In this document: in pieces, positions 1-6,063 of the stretch
How the letters are laid out: every line of letters starts with the position of its first letter
Position numbering within the stretch: the stretch's first letter is position 1
DNA from: Anaerolineaceae bacterium UBA5311
Lineage (GTDB): Bacteria > Chloroflexota > Anaerolineae > Anaerolineales > Anaerolineaceae
Length of the DNA stretch: 24,997 bases
Reading direction: 5' to 3'
Assembly (NCBI GenBank): GCA_002411175.1
Contig: DHRN01000025.1
Coordinates: 1-24,997, forward strand
Position numbers and translations under genes: made by a program
The notes under the pieces: generated by a model
Seen by the model: the letters and a program-made list of their open reading frames with translations, nothing else
Told to the model about the DNA's origin: nothing
Database searches by the model: none

Positions 1-32
1 AAGTGCCACCATAAGCTAACAGCTTTTGCCAA

Positions 33-70
33 TTCTCTCACCCCCCTGCCCCCCTCTACAGAGGGGGTTG
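33..70. repeat. Dispersed 38-bp C-rich hairpin element, copy 1
   Basis: A C-rich then G-rich stretch whose centre can fold (CCCCTCT, short loop, AGGGG). It matches 18182-18219 at 33 of 38 positions by eye and in the same orientation. Both copies lie in non-coding DNA next to the 3' end of a minus-strand gene. The pattern suggests a small REP-like intergenic repeat of the host. It encodes nothing, and any function such as a transcription end or nucleoid site is unproven. Confidence 0.6.
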
Positions 71-180
71 AAAGTTTGTGGGTCTCTAAAGAGGGGGTTG
101 AGGTTTTGTGGGTCTCTAAAGTGAGGGTTGAAAGGTTAACAGGTGAGTTGAGGTGAGTTGAGGTGGGTTGAGGTGAGGTG
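61..180. repeat. Tandem repeats: 30-bp unit x2+, then 10-bp unit x4
   Basis: Two nearly identical 30-bp units occupy 61-90 and 91-120, with a decayed third start at 121-135. They are followed by four 10-bp units of the type AGGTGAGTTG at 141-180. All are GT/GA-rich on the plus strand. The rest of 1-346 holds no credible gene. A short hairpin (CCGCC 322-326 with GGCGG 341-345) sits just after the aminotransferase stop but has no T-run, so I do not call it a terminator. Confidence 0.75.
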
Positions 181-346
181 TGCTGTAATGCCGGGTCTGT
201 TACAACCTTTGCGAGGAAGGGTATCCTGTCAATGCCAACGAAGCGACGAAGTTTCAACCTGATGACATTCGACCCGTCTATCTTTTTATAGCAATCTGAA
301 TCTGCTCCATTCCCTACACCCCCGCCGGTCTGCTCCGCCTGGCGGT

Positions 347-1480
347 TCAAAAATCAAACGTTTTTACTGAATCGATAACCCGATCGAGTTCCTCCTCAGC
401 CAGATCATAAAAAAGCGGAAGCCTGACCAAGCGGTCGCTAATCTCTTCGGTGACCGGGCAATCACCACGTGCGCCACCCAACCTGACTCCCATTTCAGAA
501 GTATGCAGTGGCAAATAGTGGAAAACACAGAGGATATCACGGGATTTCATCCAGTCGATAAAGCGGGTGCGCGTTTCCATATCCGGCATAATCAGATAAA
601 AAAGATGACCTGGATGTTCGCAATGCCCGGGGACCGTTGGTAATCGCACGCCATTTTCAGCAGCCCAGTCGGATAATTCCCGGTAATATGCATCCCAGAT
701 ATATTGCCTCTTTGCCTGGATTTTTTCCGCGGCTTCCAACTGTGCAAGCAGCATGGCGGCGATCATTTCTGACGGCAGGTAACTGGAGCCGATATCCACC
801 CACGAATATTTATCCACCATACCCCTGAAAAAGTGACTGCGATTGGTCCCTTTTTCGCGGATTATTTCCGCCCTGTCGATAAAGTTCTCGTCGTTGATCA
901 GCAGCGCCCCACCCTCGCCTGTGCTGATGTTCTTGGTTTCGTGGAAGCTTTGAGTAGCCAGGGCGCCCAGCGCACCCAGATTCTTCCCTTGATATTTACC
1001 CAAAAGACCGTGGGCATTGTCTTCAACAACGGAGATATGATGGCTGGCAGCCACCTGACCGATCACGTCCATCTCGCATGCCACACCGGCATAATGGACA
1101 ACGAAAATTGCCCTGGTGTTCGGGTTGATATGCTTTTCCAACTGATTTTCATCAAGGTTTAAAGTATCCGGGCGAATATCAATGAAGACCGGGGTTGCCC
1201 CGCGCAGTACGACAGCGTTTACAGTAGATACAAAAGTGAAAGACGGAACGATCACTTCATCCCCCTGCTTAAGGTCCAATAATAACCCCGCCATATCAAG
1301 CGCATGCGTGCAGCTGGTGGTCAACAGAGCTTTTTTCGTGCCGGTGATCGCCTCCAGCAGCGCGCTGCTTCGTCGGGTAAACTCTCCGTCTCCGGAAAGA
1401 TGACCGGACCTGATTGCCTGGCTGATATAATTTTCAGATTCAGGGATATATGCCGGTTTGTTGAAAGGTATTTTTGTCAT
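347..1480 (-). CDS. wecE: dTDP-4-amino-4,6-dideoxygalactose transaminase (WecE/RffA-like)
   Basis: A PLP-dependent sugar aminotransferase of the DegT/DnrJ/EryC1/StrS family. It would convert dTDP-4-keto-6-deoxy-glucose to dTDP-Fuc4N with glutamate as amino donor, in the cytoplasm. The 377 residues match the length of E. coli WecE (376). Visible motifs are TTSCTHALD (54-62), VPSFTFVSTVNA (78-89), VEDNAHG (152-158) and FHETKN, where K183 is the expected PLP-binding lysine. I chose the ATG at 1480 because GGAAGGA lies just upstream; an in-frame ATG at 1504 has no such site. It is the last gene of the cassette, 33 nt after the WecD-like acetyltransferase, the same functional pairing as wecD-wecE of enterobacteria. 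The family is certain. The exact sugar stereochemistry is inferred from overall likeness and from the neighbour. Confidence 0.88.
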   Translation of the reverse strand: MTKIPFNKPAYIPESENYISQAIRSGHLSGDGEFTRRSSALLEAITGTKKALLTTSCTHALDMAGLLLDLKQGDEVIVPSFTFVSTVNAVVLRGATPVFIDIRPDTLNLDENQLEKHINPNTRAIFVVHYAGVACEMDVIGQVAASHHISVVEDNAHGLLGKYQGKNLGALGALATQSFHETKNISTGEGGALLINDENFIDRAEIIREKGTNRSHFFRGMVDKYSWVDIGSSYLPSEMIAAMLLAQLEAAEKIQAKRQYIWDAYYRELSDWAAENGVRLPTVPGHCEHPGHLFYLIMPDMETRTRFIDWMKSRDILCVFHYLPLHTSEMGVRLGGARGDCPVTEEISDRLVRLPLFYDLAEEELDRVIDSVKTFDF

Positions 1481-1513
1481 TTTTCTTCCTTCCCAGAGAG
1501 CCACATCAAAGCA

Positions 1514-2248
1514 TCAGTCGAACCACTTGTGAAAGGTATGGTATGAGGAGTAGAGTGTGAAATTTAACTGGCTGCAGGCTTTTTGCACCGGGATATTTGT
1601 CAGCAAGGTCGAGATAATCGTCTCTTTTGCATCAATCTCCCTGGACCAACGTAAACATTGGCTCATCAGCTCACGAAAAATTCCTTTTTTCCTGGCTTGG
1701 GGGGCTACCCCTACAAGAATAACTTCGGTTTGCTGCGGGGAATTGATTCGAATCGCCTTAAAACCGACAATTTCGTTATTCATTTCTGCAACCAGTACGT
1801 GGTCGGCAACAGAGCGGTTCAGGCAGCAGCGTTCTGCCCAGGAGGCGTAAACCTCTATGGCAGCTTCAGGATCCAGGCGTCGATCGACATTGTAATGACC
1901 TTTATAACCTGTGAAGGAAGCCTTCGCCACATTCACTACCTGGGGGACGTCGCCAGGCTCCAGGCTTCTGATAACCAGCTCTTCAGGAACCCCGAGGTAA
2001 GAAAAGCCGTGAAGGTCTTTTCGTAAATACACCAATGTGTCCATTAATCGAAAGCCATTATCTTCCATTGCATGAACTGTTTTGATATCACTGCTCGAGC
2101 AACGTCCGATTAAAAACTTAACCCGGTTCTTACTGCAAAATTCAAGGATAAAATGCAAATTCTCTGGACTGATCTGGCTTGCCCGGGCGGAAACTATTCC
2201 GAAACGGGTGGTATCCAGCGGTGAAAGTGAGACGATTTCAGAGCTCAC
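1514..2248 (-). CDS. wecD: WecD-like dTDP-fucosamine N-acetyltransferase (GNAT)
   Basis: A 244-residue GNAT acetyltransferase, predicted to acetylate dTDP-Fuc4N to dTDP-Fuc4NAc with acetyl-CoA. The N-terminal half (about 1-85) carries an LDTTRFGI segment resembling the N-terminal region of WecD/RffC. The C-terminal GNAT fold holds the WecD-like stretch GHYNVDRRLDPEAA (117-130) and acetyl-CoA motif A, VILVGVAPQARKKGIF (176-191). The start is a GTG whose four bases GTGA overlap the stop of the glycosyltransferase gene, so the two are translationally coupled. The adjoining WecE-like aminotransferase supplies the amino sugar substrate. WecD assignment rests on motif resemblance plus context; another amino-sugar acetyltransferase is possible. 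Confidence 0.78.
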   Translation of the reverse strand: MSSEIVSLSPLDTTRFGIVSARASQISPENLHFILEFCSKNRVKFLIGRCSSSDIKTVHAMEDNGFRLMDTLVYLRKDLHGFSYLGVPEELVIRSLEPGDVPQVVNVAKASFTGYKGHYNVDRRLDPEAAIEVYASWAERCCLNRSVADHVLVAEMNNEIVGFKAIRINSPQQTEVILVGVAPQARKKGIFRELMSQCLRWSREIDAKETIISTLLTNIPVQKACSQLNFTLYSSYHTFHKWFD

Positions 2249-3222
2249 GGCTTTATCTCTTCAGGGTGATGCCTATCCAATTGTTGCCTGATTGTATCGC
2301 TGGTAATTTCTGAACGAATTGTGAATGGCGGGTAATCGAGCGATCGTGTGAACAATCTGCCCAGATATTCGCCTATCATGCCAATAGCAAACAAAGTAAC
2401 ACCGGAGAAAATCGCCAGTGTTGAAGCGAGAAAGGTAAAGCCAGGCACCACCCCACCGCTAAGGATATATCTTACAACGACATAAACCAACACAATAAAT
2501 CCGAAAATGATTGACAAAAAACCCAGGAAGCTGGAAACCTGGAGCGGCAGGATGCTAAACCCGGTTATCAGCGTGAAAGCATAATTCATCAGTTTCTTTA
2601 GCGTGTACCTGGATTTACCGATTGTCCGTTCATTGTGTTTTACAGTGATTGAGGTAAACCTGGTTGTCCCCCAGGAGAGCAAAACATCGATGGAAACATA
2701 CGTGCCCGAATAATTGGAAAATGCCTCCCGTACCTCTGTGCGAAAAGCCCTAAAGGCTGAGATGGTTTGCGCGGAAGATATTTTCATCGCCTTTCGTAAG
2801 ATGTACTTAATCAGCTTCGAAGTGATATTGCGCCAGAAGCTGTGTTTTTCTTCCTCTGGTGCGCCATAAACGACATCATAACCTTCTTCCATTTTTGCTA
2901 ACAATTTCGGGATTTCTCCAGGGGGATGCTGGAGGTCATCGTCCAGTGTAATAATCACCTCATTTTTAGCCTGTCGAATGCCACAAAGCAAGGCGTTGTG
3001 TTGACCATAATTGCGCATCAGGTTGAAAGCGCGGATGCTGGGATAGACCGAAGCCAATTCTTCGATCACCTGCCAGCTTTCGTCCTGGCTGCCATCATTG
3101 ACCAGGATAATTTCATGCTCCCAGCCTTCTCTATCCATGACAGCATCGATCTCTTTAACCAAAATTGGCAGCGATCCCTGGCTGTTGTAAACCGGTATAA
3201 CAATAGAGAAAGTTTTAATCAT
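2245..3222 (-). CDS. Polyprenyl-phosphate glycosyltransferase, GT2 (GtrB/ArnC/DPM1-like)
   Basis: A 325-residue family 2 glycosyltransferase with a C-terminal membrane anchor. The GT-A domain shows the N-terminal strand FSIVIPVYNS (5-14), VNDGSQDESW (41-50) and the metal and nucleotide-sugar motif LDDDLQHP (93-100). ERTIGKSRYTLKKL (198-211) is typical of polyprenyl-phosphate sugar synthases. Two hydrophobic spans lie at about 228-252 and 260-286. Such enzymes move a sugar from a nucleotide donor to undecaprenyl phosphate on the inner membrane face. The gene begins 6 nt after the upstream membrane protein gene and overlaps the acetyltransferase by 4 nt. The likely donor is dTDP-Fuc4NAc made by the next two genes, but this is inference; many relatives use UDP-glucose or UDP-GlcNAc. 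Confidence 0.85.
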   Translation of the reverse strand: MIKTFSIVIPVYNSQGSLPILVKEIDAVMDREGWEHEIILVNDGSQDESWQVIEELASVYPSIRAFNLMRNYGQHNALLCGIRQAKNEVIITLDDDLQHPPGEIPKLLAKMEEGYDVVYGAPEEEKHSFWRNITSKLIKYILRKAMKISSAQTISAFRAFRTEVREAFSNYSGTYVSIDVLLSWGTTRFTSITVKHNERTIGKSRYTLKKLMNYAFTLITGFSILPLQVSSFLGFLSIIFGFIVLVYVVVRYILSGGVVPGFTFLASTLAIFSGVTLFAIGMIGEYLGRLFTRSLDYPPFTIRSEITSDTIRQQLDRHHPEEIKP

Positions 3223-3228
3223 TTTCCC

Positions 3229-5265
3229 TTATTCCTCGCAGAGCCACTGCTCTAATAAGTCCTCAATTTGTTGTGGGTCCTGCCGGGAGGCTGATTGAGA
3301 ATAATTCTCCCAGGCAGTGCATAAGCCTCGCTGTGCAATTGGGTCTTCCAACAAAATTTTCGAGCTGGCTTCAAGCGCCAGATCAAGTTCTCCAGCGTGT
3401 AAGGAGGCTTGGATCAGAGGCAGCCATTCACTGGAACTTCGCGGAGAAAACCCATGTTGCTGAGCCTGATTGTATACTTCTATCACGCTATCCCACTTTT
3501 CTTCCTGCCCGGCTAAGGAAGCACGTTGGAAATAATAACACCATTGATTGGTCGACACTTCTTCAAAATATTGCGGCGGCAAAATTGCCTCAACTGCTTC
3601 TGTTTCAATCCGACTTAAATCAGAAAGTGGAATCAATTTCGCCCAAAGATGCGCATATTGATCATGTTGAAAAGATTTTGGATCAGTATCGGGAGAAATG
3701 ACCTGGAGACAGCCTTGTTCCGGCTGGTAAATTGTGATCATATCTGATGTGTTTCCGATGAAGTTAAAAACTCGCGAGGTTCGGTTAATCTCCTGGTCCG
3801 GAATAAGTTCTGGCATGGAAAGCATCTGCGGTGTATCAGCGTAGATGATCTGATACGGGATAGGATTATCACTCAGTTGCGGCGCGTAGATCATATTCAA
3901 CGGTGCTGTCAGTGAGGTTCCTGAAAAATATTGTCCGAAAGGTGTGTCGGGTGTAATCATGACTGTACCGGGTTTGATTTGGGGAGCGCGCCAGGTTAGT
4001 TGAGCGAAAAAATCCTTTTGCTGGTTCCACGCAGTTAGGAACAAATTTCCGTTGGCGTGATTTGCTTCAATTGATACTCCTATCAGCAATGCCAGGATTA
4101 CGAGTTTTGCGCGATTGTTTTTGAAAATTAATTTTAATAGTGCAATTGATACCAGACTGACGCCAACTGAAAGAGACAGGAGAAAGCGGTTATTAGACCA
4201 TGATGTATCAATATTAAACCCTGCCACCAAAAATGGAATCATGGACACCAGGATAATATAAACGCCTAAAATGATAAGGTTTAGGTATTTCTTCCGTGGA
4301 AGGGTTTCCTGTTCATTTTGATCTTCTTTGTAAAAGAAAAACAAAGAGACTACAGCCCCCAGGGCTATCAGCCCAATCCGGAGAACCAGCCCTTCTGAAA
4401 CCGTGGTGTTTTTAAGACTTACGAGCAATTCCGCCCAAACTGCCACACAACTGTTAAGAAACCCTTTCAGGGTATTACCAAAAAAGGTAATCAGAGTTTT
4501 AAGTGGTCTTATCTTGAATTGATCGATAAAACCAATTTGATAAGAATAGAGATCGCTCCCAAATATCCTAAAAAGTGTAAATCCTGCCAAGACAACAAGA
4601 TAAGGAAGCCCGGCTTTGAAAACTTGAAGCAGCTTCCCTTTCATATCTTTACTTTCTTCGGGCATGGCGAGAAAGATCACCACAGGTCTGACTAATTCAA
4701 ACCCAAAAAAATATTCCTGTGGCGCGATGCCAACAAATTGACAGAACATTGCCGCCAGAATCAAAGGCATTCGTTTATTTGGGTTGCGAATCGCCAGGAC
4801 CATCAAGATGTATGACAAAATATATATAGATAAAAGCACGTAAACCTGGCTATACATGATTGAAAAGTAGTGAAATCTGAAACCTGGGTAGACGACGAAA
4901 AGAGAAGCAACAGCATAAGATAACCATTTTTGCTTAGGCAATAACATTTTCAATAATGCCCAAAGGGTGATTGCTGAAATCCACTTGGTAAAAAGGGCAA
5001 ACAATTGCCAGCCAATGACAGAATCCTTATAAATAGGAATAAAAATTCGATAGATAAAGCCGAGTAAAGGTCGGTCACCACTAAAAAATTCTGCAAACCC
5101 CGCTGTTCCAAAAACACGATAGGTCCAGACAATGTACCAATCATCGAGGAAATAGCCCATTTTACCAATGGTAAATCCGTAAGAAAGCCAGCATAACGCC
5201 AGCAGTCCCAAGCCAAGCAGGGCGTTTTTCTTATGGTCGCCCAGCTTCCCCACGCGATTAAACAT
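3229..5265 (-). CDS. Large integral membrane protein, GT-C-like glycosyltransferase with helical-repeat tail
   Basis: A 678-residue protein. About ten to twelve hydrophobic spans cover residues 15-420, and a soluble C-terminal part of about 250 residues follows. The first periplasmic loop carries FLDDWYIVW (D41, D42), the paired-acid position seen in GT-C enzymes that use lipid-linked sugars. The last 130 residues are helical and TPR-like (YNQAQQHGF, LALEASSKILLEDP). I chose the ATG at 5265, which has GAGG upstream and overlaps the stop of the 34-residue gene; an in-frame TTG at 5313 has no clear ribosome site. It precedes the GtrB-like gene by 6 nt. By analogy with Gtr systems it may transfer a polyprenyl-linked sugar to an acceptor outside the membrane. 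I do not recognise a named family, so the role is inferred from topology, motif and neighbours. Confidence 0.6.
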   Translation of the reverse strand: MFNRVGKLGDHKKNALLGLGLLALCWLSYGFTIGKMGYFLDDWYIVWTYRVFGTAGFAEFFSGDRPLLGFIYRIFIPIYKDSVIGWQLFALFTKWISAITLWALLKMLLPKQKWLSYAVASLFVVYPGFRFHYFSIMYSQVYVLLSIYILSYILMVLAIRNPNKRMPLILAAMFCQFVGIAPQEYFFGFELVRPVVIFLAMPEESKDMKGKLLQVFKAGLPYLVVLAGFTLFRIFGSDLYSYQIGFIDQFKIRPLKTLITFFGNTLKGFLNSCVAVWAELLVSLKNTTVSEGLVLRIGLIALGAVVSLFFFYKEDQNEQETLPRKKYLNLIILGVYIILVSMIPFLVAGFNIDTSWSNNRFLLSLSVGVSLVSIALLKLIFKNNRAKLVILALLIGVSIEANHANGNLFLTAWNQQKDFFAQLTWRAPQIKPGTVMITPDTPFGQYFSGTSLTAPLNMIYAPQLSDNPIPYQIIYADTPQMLSMPELIPDQEINRTSRVFNFIGNTSDMITIYQPEQGCLQVISPDTDPKSFQHDQYAHLWAKLIPLSDLSRIETEAVEAILPPQYFEEVSTNQWCYYFQRASLAGQEEKWDSVIEVYNQAQQHGFSPRSSSEWLPLIQASLHAGELDLALEASSKILLEDPIAQRGLCTAWENYSQSASRQDPQQIEDLLEQWLCEE

Positions 5266-5362
5266 TCTGCCTCGATTTAAGCCCAAACATCGTTGGCACC
5301 ACGCAGAAAGCAAAGATTACTAACAAAATTAAGACACCGACAAACTCGCCGTTTGTAGTCAT
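5258..5362 (-). CDS. 34-residue single-span membrane peptide
   Basis: A small open frame beginning MTTNGEFVGVLILLVIFAF and ending GLKSRQNV. One hydrophobic helix (about residues 8-26) is followed by a basic tail, which predicts an inward-facing C-terminus. GAGG lies eight bases before the ATG. The stop overlaps the start of the large membrane protein gene by 8 nt (ATGTTTAA), an arrangement typical of translational coupling. No family is recognised. It may be a leader that couples translation of the next gene, a small subunit of the membrane glycosyltransferase, or a chance frame. The ribosome site, the hydrophobic composition and the exact overlap favour a real gene. Confidence 0.5.
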   Translation of the reverse strand: MTTNGEFVGVLILLVIFAFCVVPTMFGLKSRQNV

Positions 5363-5446
5363 TCCCAAACCTCGGATTATGATATGTGAAAGATTTTATC
5401 ATATCCACTGTAAACGAAACGGTTTGAAAATAAGTGAGGGGTGAAG

Positions 5447-5735
5447 GGGACGGCGTGGCAGCCGTCCCGCAAGCAGCCGGATTACGTTATGTCTGTTCCG
5501 GCGAAGTCGCTAAGTTTCTTGTTGGGAAAGTTTCAGATTCTTACGAAGTACACTATGTGTCACTTCGTTCAGAATGACAAAACCCAGTTCATGTTCCCTG
5601 TTTCCTGTTTCCTGTTCCCAGTTCCCTGCTCGAGTCCTGAACCTACCCCTGCCGTTTCGGAGCCCAATTTCCCTGCAGATTGTGTTTTGATCCAACACAT
5701 TCACATTACGAATTGCTGACGCTTACACATTCCTC
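5447..5735. repeat. Repeat-rich intergenic spacer before the thrS leader
   Basis: The spacer between the divergent glycan cassette and thrS contains no credible gene. A perfect 8-bp hairpin (GGGACGGC 5447-5454 with GCCGTCCC 5461-5468) has no T-run, so it is not a standard terminator. GTTCCGGCGAAGTC at 5495-5508 recurs as GTTCCGGCGAAGCC near the window end. Five heptamers of the form TTYCCTG/TTCCCAG are in tandem at 5594-5628. The remainder matches the dispersed repeat described at 5565-5680. Confidence 0.6.
5565..5680 (+). repeat. Dispersed intergenic repeat, copy A
   Basis: This stretch aligns with the reverse complement of 24751-24855. The shared order is CAGRATGACAAAACC, a variable TTCCCTG-rich part, then a 29-nt core at 5634-5662 that is identical at 27 of 29 positions to 24764-24792. 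Copy A has an expanded run of heptamers in the variable part. Two diverged copies, both non-coding and in opposite orientation, suggest a scattered genomic repeat or a decayed miniature element. No terminal inverted repeats or target duplication were evident. Confidence 0.6.
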
Positions 5736-5764
5736 TTGATTTTCCATTGAAAGAGCGATATATT
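5736..5764 (+). promoter_or_regulatory. Promoter of the T-box-thrS transcript
   Basis: TTGATT at 5736-5741 and TATATT at 5759-5764 are separated by 17 bp, close to the sigma-70/SigA consensus. Transcription would start near 5771, a few bases before the first stem of the T-box leader, as expected. Confidence 0.6.
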
Positions 5765-5781
5765 TACGCCAATGCGTTTAC

Positions 5782-6000
5782 GCAGGAAGAGTAGGCTGCC
5801 TTTTTTCTGCCAGTGAGACCGGGAGAGTGTGAACCGGTTCAGAAGTAGCTTCCGAAAACCACCTGCCAGCTTGAGCCTGAAAGGTTATCCGATTAAGGTG
5901 AACGGTCGCCCCGTTATCGGCGTAATGAGATGCCCGAAAGGGCAATCTGGGTGGAACCGCGTGAGAGATCTCTCGCCCCAGGGCGAGGGTCTTTTTGTTT
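5782..6000 (+). promoter_or_regulatory. T-box riboswitch, threonine (ACC specifier)
   Basis: A tRNA-sensing leader upstream of thrS. Stem I is closed by GCAGG (5782-5786) with CCTGC (5862-5866). Its 5' side has GGAAGAGTAG, and its distal region AGTGAGACCGGGAGAGTGTG plus GAACCGG fits the conserved AGAGA/GGTG loops. The specifier ACC (5858-5860) is flanked by A, as usual, and reads threonine. The T-box sequence GGGTGGAACCGCG (5949-5961) supplies the UGGA bulge (5952-5955) that pairs with the uncharged tRNA end; its A predicts a U discriminator base. A terminator hairpin follows. Uncharged tRNA-Thr should stabilise the antiterminator and switch on thrS. Confidence 0.93.
5972..6000 (+). terminator. 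Regulated T-box terminator
   Basis: CTCGCCC (5972-5978) pairs with GGGCGAG (5981-5987), followed by GGTCTTTTTGTTTT. This is the usual T-box terminator placed right after the GTGGAACCGCG motif, and it competes with the antiterminator. Confidence 0.85.
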
Positions 6001-6063
6001 TAAGATTCGGTTGTACGAATAGACCCCTTAAAAATCTCAAAAACAACCGGCATTGGAGGAAGT

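Noticed and set aside
5365..5402. GATATG/CATATC inverted repeat before the 34-residue gene as an operator
   Set aside because: Arms of only 6 bp in AT-rich DNA, and no well-spaced promoter could be placed around it; too weak to claim.
5447..5468. Perfect 8-bp hairpin as terminator
   Set aside because: No T-run on either side, and no gene ends nearby, since both neighbours diverge from here.
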